Position numbers and translations under genes: made by a program. The notes under the pieces are model-generated. The model had not been told where the DNA came from. It saw only the letters and a list, made by a program, of their open reading frames with translations, and ran no database searches. Positions 43,784 through 51,840 of a stretch of 64,000 bases of DNA are shown one piece after another. The number at the start of each line of letters is the position of its first letter. Position 1 is the stretch's first letter. This DNA comes from DASZIT01 sp963709665 (lineage in GTDB: Bacteria > Actinomycetota > Acidimicrobiia > Acidimicrobiales > RAAP-2): contig CAVPWU010000009.1 of NCBI GenBank assembly GCA_963709665.1, positions 1 to 64,000 of the forward strand, written 5' to 3'.

Positions 43784-44374
43784 GTGACCCGCGCCCGACC
43801 CTCCACCCCCGCCGGGTTGGGCTCGGGTCCCTACAGCGAGGCGCAGGAGCGCACGATCGCCGCGGCGCTGGACCTGTTCGTCGAGCACGGGGTGAGCGGG
43901 ACGTCGCTGCAGATGATCGCCGACGCCCTGGGTGTCACCAAGGCCGCCGTCTACCACCAGTTCAACACCAAGGAGGAGATCGTGGTGGCGGCGGTGGAGT
44001 GCGAGCTGCTCGGCCTGGAGGCGGCCCTCGACGCCGCCGAGGTGGCCGAACGGGGACCCCGGGCGCTCGACCTGCTGATGGCGCAGGTGGTGCACCTGGC
44101 CATCGAGCAGCACCGGATGGTGGGGGCGCTCCAGCACGACCCGGTCATCGTGCGGCTCCTGGCGGAGCACCGGCCCTTTCAGGAGTTCATGCAACGCCTC
44201 TACCGGGCCCTGCTGGGCGGGGACGCCAGCCCCGAGGCCCGGGTGCGGGCGGCGATGATCTCGGGTGCCATCGGAAGTGCCGTCACCCACCCGTTGGTGG
44301 CCGACCTGGACGCCGACGTCCTGGCCGACCAGCTCATCCGCCAGACCCGGCGCTTCCTCGACCTGCCCGGCTAG
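43784..44374 (+). CDS. TetR-family transcriptional regulator
   Basis: 196 residues from GTG 43784. N-terminal TetR HTH at about 22-68 (RTIAAALDLFVEHGVSGTSL, MIADALGVTKAAVYHQFNTKEEI), then an all-helical ligand-binding domain. A TACCGT hexamer ends about seven bases before the GTG, consistent with a leaderless transcript. Its place at the end of the fadE pair makes it a candidate regulator of the cluster, in the way KstR2 controls the mycobacterial locus. The ligand domain does not look like KstR2 to me, and the nearby palindromes are not KstR2 sites, so I do not assign that name. No copy of the palindrome lies at its own start. Confidence 0.88.
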   Translation: MTRARPSTPAGLGSGPYSEAQERTIAAALDLFVEHGVSGTSLQMIADALGVTKAAVYHQFNTKEEIVVAAVECELLGLEAALDAAEVAERGPRALDLLMAQVVHLAIEQHRMVGALQHDPVIVRLLAEHRPFQEFMQRLYRALLGGDASPEARVRAAMISGAIGSAVTHPLVADLDADVLADQLIRQTRRFLDLPG

Positions 44375-44396
44375 GCCGCCGACCGGCCGTGGCGGC
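44375..44396. terminator. Bidirectional hairpin between convergent genes
   Basis: GCCGCC (44375-44380) and GGCGGC (44391-44396) form a perfect 6-bp stem with a 10-nt loop. The two convergent stop codons (TAG on each strand) sit at the foot of the stem. Placement between convergent genes supports a shared terminator; no T-tracts. Confidence 0.5.
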
Positions 44397-45805
44397 TAGG
44401 GCGCCGCGAAGGCGTAGATGGGCATGCCGTTGTAGTTGGCGGACTGGCTGGGCAGGTAGGGCCCGTTGATCACCACCGCCAACGACCCGGTGGGGGCCGG
44501 TCCGGCATCCCCCTCGATGGTCACGATGGCGCCGTCGGGCCAGCGCTGGGCCACGATGCCGACGTGGAGGGAGGTGGCGGTGGACCACGGCCCCGTGCCG
44601 TAGAGCACGGCGTCGCCCGGCTGGGGGGCACCGTTGGAGGGCAGCACGCTGCTGGCCCCGACCGCCCAGTTGTAGATGTTCCCGGTGAACGGGTACGACG
44701 GGATGGGGATCCCCGCCTGCTGCCACACCCAGGTGGCGAAGAGGGCACACCACTCCTCGCAGGGTCCGTAGGGGTTGCAGAAGGAGCCGCGGTCGGGGTC
44801 GCTGGCCACCTGGGCGTTGGCGATGGACACGATGGTGGCGGCCAGGGGCGTGGGCGGCGAGGCCCCCAGGCTCGAGAAGGCGTACGACCATCCGTCCGGC
44901 TCGAGCAGCCAGTAGCCCTGGCCGTCGGAGGTGAGGCTGATGCCGGCCACCGGCGGCACGTCGGACGGGTTGCCGCCGTAGCCGCCCCCCAGGGACCCGT
45001 AGTAGTCGAACTGGCCGAAGCCGAAGATGCCGCCGTCGGTGGCCACCAGCAGGTACCCGTCGCCGTCCGGGCTGGGAGCGATCCCGACCACCGGGTCGTT
45101 GAGGGGCTTGCCGCCCATGGAACCCTCGAACCGGGCATCGCCGAAGTTGAAGATGCCGCCGTCGCCGGCCACCAGCCAGTAGCCGAGGCCGTCGCGGGTG
45201 GCGGCGATGCCGGTCACCGGGGACACCAGGGGCACACCCCCCATCGAGCCGTAGAAGGCGGCGTCGCCGAAGGCGAAGATGCCGCCGTCGGCCGCCGCCA
45301 GCCAGTACCCCCGGCCGTCGGGGGTGGCGGCCATCCCGACGATCGGCTGGTTGAGCACCGCCGCCCCCATCGAGCCGTAGAAGGCGGCGTCGCCGAAGGC
45401 GAAGACGCCGCCGTCCAGGGCCACCAGCCAGTACCCCCGGCCGTCGGGGGTGGCGGCCATCCCGACGATCGGCCCCTTCAGCCCCAACGAGCCGAGGGAG
45501 CCGTAGAAGGCGGCGGCGCCGTAGGCGAAGACCCCGCCGTCGGCGGAGACCGTCCAGTAGCCCTGGGCGGTGGTCGAGGGGTCGGTGGCCATCCCCACCA
45601 TGACCGAGCTGAGCTGCCCGGGCGGGGAGGTGGCCAGGTCGGCGGCGTTGCCGAAGCCGATGATCCCGCCGCCGGCGTAGACGTGCGGATGGGGGGCGAT
45701 CGAGGGGACGGAGGCACCGGCCTCCGGGAGGCCGACCGGGATCAGCGCCGCCACCAGAGCGAGCAGACCGAGGGCGAGCACCATGGAGGGCCGGGCGCGA
45801 CGCAT
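44396..45805 (-). CDS. Secreted CHAP-type amidase-like protein with GYW repeats
   Basis: 469 residues from ATG 45805, which gives an N-terminus with Arg residues followed by a hydrophobic signal sequence (MVLALGLLALVAALIPVGL); an ORF start at 45847 would add 14 residues. Six GYW/GYL cores (DGG-x-FAFGDAAFYGS-type) span about residues 80-310, preceded by a degenerate half unit. The C-terminal ~150 residues look like a CHAP/NlpC-type domain: CEEWCALFATWVWQQAG with the likely nucleophile Cys, PQPGDAVLYG, then HVGIVAQ with the likely His. CHAP domains cleave peptidoglycan peptides or amide bonds, so it is probably a cell-wall hydrolase positioned by the GYW module. Confidence 0.82.
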   Translation of the reverse strand: MRRARPSMVLALGLLALVAALIPVGLPEAGASVPSIAPHPHVYAGGGIIGFGNAADLATSPPGQLSSVMVGMATDPSTTAQGYWTVSADGGVFAYGAAAFYGSLGSLGLKGPIVGMAATPDGRGYWLVALDGGVFAFGDAAFYGSMGAAVLNQPIVGMAATPDGRGYWLAAADGGIFAFGDAAFYGSMGGVPLVSPVTGIAATRDGLGYWLVAGDGGIFNFGDARFEGSMGGKPLNDPVVGIAPSPDGDGYLLVATDGGIFGFGQFDYYGSLGGGYGGNPSDVPPVAGISLTSDGQGYWLLEPDGWSYAFSSLGASPPTPLAATIVSIANAQVASDPDRGSFCNPYGPCEEWCALFATWVWQQAGIPIPSYPFTGNIYNWAVGASSVLPSNGAPQPGDAVLYGTGPWSTATSLHVGIVAQRWPDGAIVTIEGDAGPAPTGSLAVVINGPYLPSQSANYNGMPIYAFAAP

Positions 45806-45982
45806 CACCCGCCAGGGTAGGTCAGGAGCACCGCTGGGCGGTACCACCCGGCGTGTGCTCGGGATACCGACCCGGCCTCTTGTCGTTCCGGCGCCGCGGG
45901 GCTACGTTCGGTGACGACATCGCAGGTGGGCGGAGCCGGCGACGCACAGAGGGCAGGCAGAGTGCAGACCAACTCGGGTACC

Positions 45983-45998
45983 CTGAGAAACAACTCAG
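45983..45998. promoter_or_regulatory. Inverted repeat upstream of the SGNH esterase gene
   Basis: CTGAG (45983-45987) and CTCAG (45994-45998) flank AAACAA in an A-rich patch about 50 bp before the SGNH gene. It resembles, but differs from, the CTGAC-N5-GTCAG palindromes elsewhere (different half-site, 6-nt spacer). Possible operator; weak. Confidence 0.3.
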
Positions 45999-46044
45999 AG
46001 AGTGGCGACCGTTCGACGAGGAGTGACCGAATTCAGGTGAAGCC

Positions 46045-47106
46045 GTGACTCCACGACCGGACCAGCCGGAGCCGTTCCTACGGGGGGCGCCCTACCCCGC
46101 CTACGGCGACGTCCCGTACCCCCGCGCCAACCCCACCGACACCTCGCGCCTGCCCGCCGACGTGTGGCACGCCTCGGTGGTTCCGGTCGGCGTCCGCCTC
46201 GAGGTCACCGGCGACGCCGATGCCGTCGACATCGCCTACCGGACCACCAACGGCAACCTCGGCTACCGCGGGGACGGGGCGGGCATCACCTTCTCGGTGT
46301 GGCGCGCCGGCCACCAGGTCTGCGAGGAGGAGGCGCTCCTCGGCGACGGGATGGTGCGGCTCTCGCTCGGCACCTCGGCGTCCGACAAGCCGGCCACCAT
46401 CTACCTGCCCGAGGGCATGCAGCCGCTGATCCAGGCGGTGACACCCGTCGACGGGGAGATCTTCCCCGCCCCCGCCCAACCGCGGTGGATCGCCTACGGC
46501 GACTCCATCACCCAGGGGTGGATCGCCTCGGGGCCGTCGAAGGCGTGGACGGCCATCGCCGCCCGGAAGGCCGGGCTGGACCTGGTGAACCTGGGCTACG
46601 CCGGCGCCGCCCGGGGCGAGATCGTGTCGGCCGAGCACGTGGCCGACCTGGCCGCCGACGTGATCACCGTGGCCTACGGGGTCAACTGCTGGTCGCGGAC
46701 ACCCCACAGCGTGGGGATGCTCACCGAGGGACTGCGGGGCTTCCTGGACGTGGTGCGCAGCGGTCACCCCGCCACCCCCCTGGTGGTGATCAGTCCGATG
46801 ATCCGCCCCGACGCCGAGGACTCGCCCAACCGGTTGGGCGCCACCCTGGCCGACCTCCGGACCGCCATCGAGGCGGTGACCCGGGAGCGCATCGACGGCG
46901 GCGACGGGTCCTTGAGCCTGGTGGCCGGGCTCGGCATCATCACCACCGACCATCTCGACGACGGGATCCACCCCGGGGACGAGGGCCACAAGCGGATCGC
47001 CGCCGCGGTGGTCAAGGCGCTCACCGCCTCGATGAAGTCGGCCAAGGCGGCCAGCGCGGCGGCGGCCGAGGAAGCCGACGCCGATCAGGCCGTCACCACC
47101 GCCTGA
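46045..47106 (+). CDS. SGNH/GDSL-family esterase
   Basis: 353 residues from GTG 46045. An N-terminal beta-rich domain (~30-140) precedes an SGNH hydrolase domain (~146-330). Catalytic blocks: Ser154 in YGDSITQG, Gly in NLGYAG, Asn214 in YGVN, and Asp306-x-x-His309 in DDGIHPGDEGH. The layout matches carbohydrate-esterase-type SGNH enzymes with an appended jelly-roll domain. No signal peptide, so probably cytoplasmic. The last ~25 residues are Ala/Glu-rich. Substrate unknown. Confidence 0.87.
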   Translation: MTPRPDQPEPFLRGAPYPAYGDVPYPRANPTDTSRLPADVWHASVVPVGVRLEVTGDADAVDIAYRTTNGNLGYRGDGAGITFSVWRAGHQVCEEEALLGDGMVRLSLGTSASDKPATIYLPEGMQPLIQAVTPVDGEIFPAPAQPRWIAYGDSITQGWIASGPSKAWTAIAARKAGLDLVNLGYAGAARGEIVSAEHVADLAADVITVAYGVNCWSRTPHSVGMLTEGLRGFLDVVRSGHPATPLVVISPMIRPDAEDSPNRLGATLADLRTAIEAVTRERIDGGDGSLSLVAGLGIITTDHLDDGIHPGDEGHKRIAAAVVKALTASMKSAKAASAAAAEEADADQAVTTA

Positions 47107-47436
47107 TCCGGTCGTCGCGTTCCGGTCGCCGTCGCCCCTTACGGCCGCCACCCACGGCCCCTACTACCGGGCCGGTACCACCGGGCCGGTACCGCCGGTC
47201 CGGTACCACCGGGCCGGTACCGCCGGTCCGGGCAGACGCCTCTGTCCGCCTTTGAGCGAATTGGCCTCCCGGCACCGTGCCCCGGCCGGTTCCGGGGCCT
47301 CGCAGCTGCGGGTTGGACCGGCCGCCGACCGGTACGCCGCCCACCGGGGCGGTTCGACCTGATCCCCGTCCCCCCGGGACGGGTGGCGGTGGCGGTCGGC
47401 CGGGCCCGCCCTCCGGCGATGGGGTAGAAACGCACC
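47107..47436. other. Intergenic region with short tandem repeats
   Basis: 330 bp between the SGNH and SDR genes without a credible gene. It contains a 14-bp tandem repeat cluster (47167-47230). No palindrome of the CTGAC type is seen. GGGGTAGAAA just before ATG 47437 may hold a -10-like TAGAAA and a weak RBS. Confidence 0.6.
47167..47230. repeat. 14-bp tandem repeat, about 4.6 copies
   Basis: Units of the form CCGG[G/T]CCGGTACC[A/G], four complete copies plus a partial one. Each contains a GGTACC palindrome. Alternating variants give a 28-bp higher period over the second half. Confidence 0.85.
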
Positions 47437-48246
47437 ATGGATGCAACCAATCTCATCGACTCCTTCCGGGTGGACGGCCGGGTCGCCGTCGTCACCGGGG
47501 CCGGCAGCGGCATCGGGCGCGCCAGCGCCCTGGCCCTGGCCGGAGCCGGAGCCACCGTGGTCTGCGCCGACCGTTCGGGCGACACCGCCGAGGCCACCGC
47601 CGCCGACATCGTCCGGGCGGGCGGCGCTGCCGAGGCGGCCGTCCTCGACGTGTCGGTCCGCACCGAGGTCGACGACCTGGCCGCCGGGGTGGTGGCCCGG
47701 CACGGCGGCATCCAGGTGTGGGCGAACATCGCCGGCATCATGGTCGAGGGTCCCTTCCTCGACGCTCCCGAGGAGGACCTCGACCGGATCCTGGCCGTCA
47801 ACCTGAAGGGGGTGTTCTTCGGGTGCCAGGCGGCCGGACGGGTGATGGTCGCCCAGAAGGGCGGCGGCTCCATCATCAACGCCTCGTCGGCGGCCGCCGA
47901 CGCCCCCAGCCCCAACATCGTGAGCTACGCCATCTGCAAGGCGGGCGTGGTCCAGATGACCAAGTCGCTGGCCTATGAGATCGGCCGGAAGGGCGTGCGG
48001 GTGAACGCCGTGGCCCCCGGCTTCGTGGTCACCGGGATGACCGGCCGGTACTTCGTGCGGCCGGACGGCAGTGTCGACGAGGAGATGCGCGAGTCGGTGC
48101 TCGCCCCCATGCGCAAGGCCACCCCCCTCCGCACCATCGGGGAGCCCGAGGACATCGCCGCCGCCGTCCTCTACCTGGCCTCGGACGCCGCCCGCTTCGT
48201 CACCGGGCAGGTGGTTCGGCCCAACGGCGGCGTGGCCATGGTGTGA
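47437..48246 (+). CDS. Short-chain dehydrogenase/reductase
   Basis: 269 residues. Classical SDR: TGAGSGIGRASALALAGAGA cofactor site at about 20-40, acidic Asp after beta-2 (VVCADRSG) suggesting NAD(H), NIAGI in place of NNAG, catalytic Ser in NASSAAA, and YAICKAG (Tyr-x3-Lys). C-terminal VTGQVVRPNGG is the usual SDR ending. It precedes the amidohydrolase gene by 70 bp, but that gene has its own promoter and operator. Likely part of CoA-thioester or alcohol catabolism; substrate not predictable. Confidence 0.88.
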   Translation: MDATNLIDSFRVDGRVAVVTGAGSGIGRASALALAGAGATVVCADRSGDTAEATAADIVRAGGAAEAAVLDVSVRTEVDDLAAGVVARHGGIQVWANIAGIMVEGPFLDAPEEDLDRILAVNLKGVFFGCQAAGRVMVAQKGGGSIINASSAAADAPSPNIVSYAICKAGVVQMTKSLAYEIGRKGVRVNAVAPGFVVTGMTGRYFVRPDGSVDEEMRESVLAPMRKATPLRTIGEPEDIAAAVLYLASDAARFVTGQVVRPNGGVAMV

Positions 48247-48280
48247 GCGGAGGGGGCGGCCGAGGCTCCCCACCGCTTAC

Positions 48281-48310
48281 CTGACGCACCGTCAGAACAG
48301 GCGGTACACT
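48281..48310 (+). promoter_or_regulatory. Palindrome and -10 for the amidohydrolase operon (leaderless start)
   Basis: CTGAC-GCACC-GTCAG (perfect 5-bp arms) at 48281-48295 is followed by a -10 TACACT at 48305-48310, six bases before ATG 48317. Transcription would therefore begin at or next to the A of the start codon, a leaderless mRNA. The palindrome covers the spacer between -35 and -10, as expected for a repressor site. Confidence 0.65.
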
Positions 48311-48316
48311 GCGGCC

Positions 48317-49516
48317 ATGGCCGACATGCCCTGGATCATCTCCGTCGACGACCACGTCGTCGAGCCGCCCACCGTGTGGAGCGACCGGCTCCCCGCCAAG
48401 TACCAGGACGTCGGTCCGAGGATCGTCCGCGCCCCCATGGGTGAGATCACCTTCATCGGTGGCAAGCTCACCGTGGTCCCGGGGTCCGAGGGGTTCCCCA
48501 CCGACTGGTGGTACTACGAGGACCTCAAGCGCCCCCTCCTCCGGGTCGACTCGGCGGTGGGCGTGCCCCGTGACGAGGTGACCATGCGGGGCATCACCTA
48601 CGAGGACATGCGCCCCGGGTCCTACTCGGTGAAGCCCCGGCTCGAGGACATGGACACCAACCACCTCGAGGCGTCGATCTGCTTCCCCACCTTCCCCCGG
48701 TTCTGCGGCCAGACCTTCACCGAGGCCAAGGACAAGGAGCTGGCGCTGCTGTGCGTCCAGGCCTACAACGACTGGATGGTCGAGGAGTGGTGCGGCCCCG
48801 AGGCCGGTGGCCGGCTGATCCCCCTGACCCTGATCCCCCTGTGGGACGCCGAGCTGGCCGCCGCCGAGGTGCGCCGGAACGCCGACCGCGGGGTCCGGGC
48901 GGTCTGCTTCAGCGAGATCCCCCCGTTCCTGGGCCTGCCGTCGGTGCACGACCCCGACCACTACTGGGACCCGTTCTTCCGGGCCTGCGCCGAGACCGGC
49001 ACCATCATCAACATGCACATCGGCTCGTCGTCCAAGATGCCGTCCACCTCGGCCGACGCCCCGCCGGCGGTGGGGTCCACCCTCACCCACTCCAACGCCA
49101 CCTACTCGATGGTCGACTTCATGTTCTCGGGCGTGCTGGTGCGCTTCCCCGACCTGAAGCTGGCCTACGCCGAGGGCCAGATCGGCTGGATCCCCTACAT
49201 CCTCGAGCGGGCCGACGTGGTGTGGGAGGAGAACCGGGGGTGGGGCGGGGTGGCGGACATCGTCCCCGAGCCGCCGTCCACCTACTTCCACCGGCAGATC
49301 TTCGGGTGCTTCTTCAACGACGCCTTCGGCCTCAAGAACGTCGAGTCCATCGGGGTCGACAACATCACCTACGAGTCGGACTACCCGCACTCCGACTCCA
49401 CCTGGCCCAACACCCGCCAGATCGCCGAGGAGCAGATGAAGGGCCTCACCGACGAGCAGATCTACAAGATCGTCCGGGGCAACGCCATCCGGCTCTACGA
49501 CCTGGACTTCAAGTGA
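48317..49516 (+). CDS. Amidohydrolase-2 family metal-dependent hydrolase/decarboxylase
   Basis: 399 residues. TIM-barrel amidohydrolase_2 protein: N-terminal metal motif VDDHVVEPP (in place of DxHxH), WRRLP-like start WSDRLPAKYQD, barrel His in NMHIGSSS, and ESDYPHSDSTWPNT with the C-terminal metal Asp. Members include ACMSD-type decarboxylases and many uncharacterised actinobacterial proteins that travel with acyl-CoA dehydrogenases. I choose ATG 48317 because a consensus -10 ends six bases upstream; an in-frame reading from 48071 runs into the SDR gene. It begins an operon with an acyl-CoA dehydrogenase pair, so a CoA-linked catabolic role is likely. Confidence 0.85.
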   Translation: MADMPWIISVDDHVVEPPTVWSDRLPAKYQDVGPRIVRAPMGEITFIGGKLTVVPGSEGFPTDWWYYEDLKRPLLRVDSAVGVPRDEVTMRGITYEDMRPGSYSVKPRLEDMDTNHLEASICFPTFPRFCGQTFTEAKDKELALLCVQAYNDWMVEEWCGPEAGGRLIPLTLIPLWDAELAAAEVRRNADRGVRAVCFSEIPPFLGLPSVHDPDHYWDPFFRACAETGTIINMHIGSSSKMPSTSADAPPAVGSTLTHSNATYSMVDFMFSGVLVRFPDLKLAYAEGQIGWIPYILERADVVWEENRGWGGVADIVPEPPSTYFHRQIFGCFFNDAFGLKNVESIGVDNITYESDYPHSDSTWPNTRQIAEEQMKGLTDEQIYKIVRGNAIRLYDLDFK

Positions 49517-49548
49517 GTCGCCACGGCGCCAGCCCCGCCTGACCCCCG

Positions 49549-50781
49549 ATGGACCTCCGCTACTCCGAGGCCGAGGAGGCCTTCCGGGCCGGTCTGCGCG
49601 ACTGGCTGACCGGCACCCTGCCCGGGCTCCCGCCCCGACCCTCGCCCAACGACTGGCCCGGGCGCCGCGCCTACGACACCCACTGGCAGCGCCTCCTCTT
49701 CGACGCCGGCTATGCCGGGGTGGACTGGCCGGTGGAGGGTGGGGGCCGCGGCTCCTCCCCGGTGGAGCAGCTGATCTTCAAGGAGGAGCTCGAGCGGGCG
49801 CACGCCCCCTACGTGGGGGTGAACTTCGTCGGGCTGCTCCACGCCGGGCCCACGGTCATCGCCGAGGGGACCCCGGAGCAGCGGCAGCGCTACCTGCCCC
49901 CCATCCTCCGGGGGGACGAGGTGTGGTGCCAGGGCTTCTCCGAGCCCGATGCCGGCAGTGACCTGGCCTCCCTGCGGACCCGGGCCACCCGCGACGGTGA
50001 CCAGTACGTGGTCACCGGCTCCAAGATCTGGACCTCCCACGCCGAGGTGGCCGACTACTGCGAGCTGCTGGTCCGGACCGGCCCCGAGGACAGCCGGCAC
50101 CGGGGCATCACCTGGCTCATCCTCCCCATGGACACCCCCGGGGTGGAGATCCGACCGCTCACCACCATCGCCGGCTCCACCGAGTTCGCCGAGCTCTTCC
50201 TCGACGAGGTGCGGATCCCGGTGGCCAACCGGGTGGGCGACGAGAACGACGGGTGGCGGGTGACCATGGTGACGCTCAGCTTCGAGCGCGGCACCGCCTT
50301 CGTCGGGGACCTCCTGGAGGCCATCGAGCTCCTGGCCGGCACGGTGGCCGTGGCCCGCCGCACCGGTGCCTGGGACGACCCGGGCGTCCGCCGCCAGGCC
50401 GGCCACCTGCGGGCCGAGCTCGACGCCCTGTGGGCCCTCACCAAGCGGAACGTCTCGCAGGCCGCCCGCACCGGCGTGCCCGGCATCGGCGGCACCGTGT
50501 TCAAGCTGGCCTACACCGAGGCCCGCCAGCGGCTCGGCGAGTTCTCCCTCTCGCTCCTCGGCCGGGCGGGACTGGCGGCCGACGACGTCGACGGGCTCGA
50601 CGGACTCGGGGGGCTGCCCACCGAGACGATGGTGGAGGACTGGCTGCGGGGGATCTCGCTGACCATCGCGGCCGGGACGTCGCAGATCCAGCGGAACATC
50701 GTGGGCGAACGGATCCTCGGCCTCCCCAAGGAGCCGGCCCCGGCCCCGGCCCCGGCCCCGGCCCCGGCCCCGGCGAGCTAG
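49549..50781 (+). CDS. Acyl-CoA dehydrogenase, first subunit of pair 2
   Basis: 410 residues. Full-length ACAD: MDLRYSEAEEAFRAGLRDWL start, GYAGVDWPVEGGGRG, WCQGFSEPDAGSDLASLRTRA, YVVTGSKIWTSHAEVADYC, and AAGTSQIQRNIVGERILGLPKE. After the normal family end it carries a (Pro-Ala)7 tail encoded by a hexanucleotide repeat. Partner of the shorter ACAD beginning 6 bp downstream, and 32 bp after the amidohydrolase. The pair probably oxidises the CoA ester of the same pathway. Confidence 0.9.
   Translation: MDLRYSEAEEAFRAGLRDWLTGTLPGLPPRPSPNDWPGRRAYDTHWQRLLFDAGYAGVDWPVEGGGRGSSPVEQLIFKEELERAHAPYVGVNFVGLLHAGPTVIAEGTPEQRQRYLPPILRGDEVWCQGFSEPDAGSDLASLRTRATRDGDQYVVTGSKIWTSHAEVADYCELLVRTGPEDSRHRGITWLILPMDTPGVEIRPLTTIAGSTEFAELFLDEVRIPVANRVGDENDGWRVTMVTLSFERGTAFVGDLLEAIELLAGTVAVARRTGAWDDPGVRRQAGHLRAELDALWALTKRNVSQAARTGVPGIGGTVFKLAYTEARQRLGEFSLSLLGRAGLAADDVDGLDGLGGLPTETMVEDWLRGISLTIAAGTSQIQRNIVGERILGLPKEPAPAPAPAPAPAPAS
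50734..50775 (+). repeat. CCGGCC hexanucleotide repeat, seven units
   Basis: Six CCGGCC units and a final CCGGCG encode the Pro-Ala tail of the acyl-CoA dehydrogenase just before its stop. Slippage by whole units would change tail length without breaking the frame. Confidence 0.9.
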
Positions 50782-50787
50782 ACCACC

Positions 50788-51765
50788 ATGGACTTCGAAC
50801 TCACCGAACTCCAGACCGACCTGGCCGAGGGCGTCCGCCGCCTGTGCCAGGGACGCTTCCCCCTCGAGGTGATCCGGTCCCGGGAGTCCTCCGAGCGGGT
50901 GGTCGACCGGGATGGCTGGCTCCAGCTGGGCGAGGCCGGCGTCTTCGGGCTCTGCCTGGCCGAGGAGGCGGGCGGGGCCGGCCTGGGACTGGCCGAGGCG
51001 TCCCTGGTCTTCGAGGAGCTGGGCCGGGCGCTGGTGCCGGGTCCCCTGGTCGCCTCCCATCTGGCCGCCGGTCTGGTGGACGGGGCCGGGGACGGCTCGA
51101 CGGTGGTGGGGCTGGTGGAACGCCCCCCGGCCGGCGACGTCCGCCCGGTGATGGTGGAGGACCTCGCCGACCTCGACGTCCTGTTGGTGGTGTCCGAGGA
51201 CGGGGTGTCCTCGGTGGAGCCCGCCACCCTGGACGCCACCCGGCTGGCCCGCCCCATGGACCCGCTGACGCCGGTGTGGTCACTGTCCCGGCTCCCGGTC
51301 GGCACCCCGGTGGGCGGCCCGGACCTGGTCGGCTGGTGGCGCCGGGACGGCGCCGTGCTCACCGCCGCCCTTCAGGTCGGGGCGGCGGCCTGGACCACCG
51401 AGTTGGCGGTGGCCTACGCCAAGCAGCGCCACCAGTTCGGGCGGCCCATCGGTGGGTTCCAGGCCATCAAGCACCTGTGCGCCGACATGGTGGTCCGCAA
51501 CGAGGTGGCCCGGGCGGCCGTCCATGCCGCGGCGGTGACCGTCGACCAGCCGGGGGTGGGTGACGCCCAGGTGGCGGCGGCAGGGGCCAAACTGTTGGCC
51601 GACGAGGCCGCCCTGGCCAACGGACGGTCGTGCATCCAGGTGCACGGGGGGATGGGCTTCACCTGGGAGGTGCCCGCCCACCTGGCCTACAAGCGGGCCC
51701 GGGTGCTGGCCACCCAGTTCGGCACGGACGACCAGCTGGCCGAATCGCTGGCCTCGACCCTGTAG
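50788..51765 (+). CDS. Acyl-CoA dehydrogenase-like subunit, second of pair 2
   Basis: 325 residues, ATG 6 bp after the previous stop. Short ACAD: MDFELTELQTDLAEGVRRL, GEAGVFGLCLAEEAGGAGLGL, a shortened middle domain, then AKQRHQFGRPIGGFQAIKHLCADM and IQVHGGMGFTWEVPAHLAYKRA. As with pair 1, the size difference and adjacency indicate an alpha2-beta2 enzyme. It is paralogous to 42703-43743. Confidence 0.88.
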   Translation: MDFELTELQTDLAEGVRRLCQGRFPLEVIRSRESSERVVDRDGWLQLGEAGVFGLCLAEEAGGAGLGLAEASLVFEELGRALVPGPLVASHLAAGLVDGAGDGSTVVGLVERPPAGDVRPVMVEDLADLDVLLVVSEDGVSSVEPATLDATRLARPMDPLTPVWSLSRLPVGTPVGGPDLVGWWRRDGAVLTAALQVGAAAWTTELAVAYAKQRHQFGRPIGGFQAIKHLCADMVVRNEVARAAVHAAAVTVDQPGVGDAQVAAAGAKLLADEAALANGRSCIQVHGGMGFTWEVPAHLAYKRARVLATQFGTDDQLAESLASTL

Positions 51766-51840
51766 CCGCCCGCCGGTGGCCGCCGCCCCGGGTGGGCGGG
51801 TGGTAGGCAGGCGGCGGTCACACACACCGGAAGAGGGGCG

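Noticed and set aside
43784..44374. Naming the TetR regulator KstR2
   Set aside because: Position fits, but the ligand domain does not resemble KstR2 as I know it, and the local palindromes differ from the KstR2 operator.
45983..45998. CTGAG-N6-CTCAG as a sixth member of the palindrome family
   Set aside because: Half-site and spacer length both differ; kept only as a separate weak inverted repeat.
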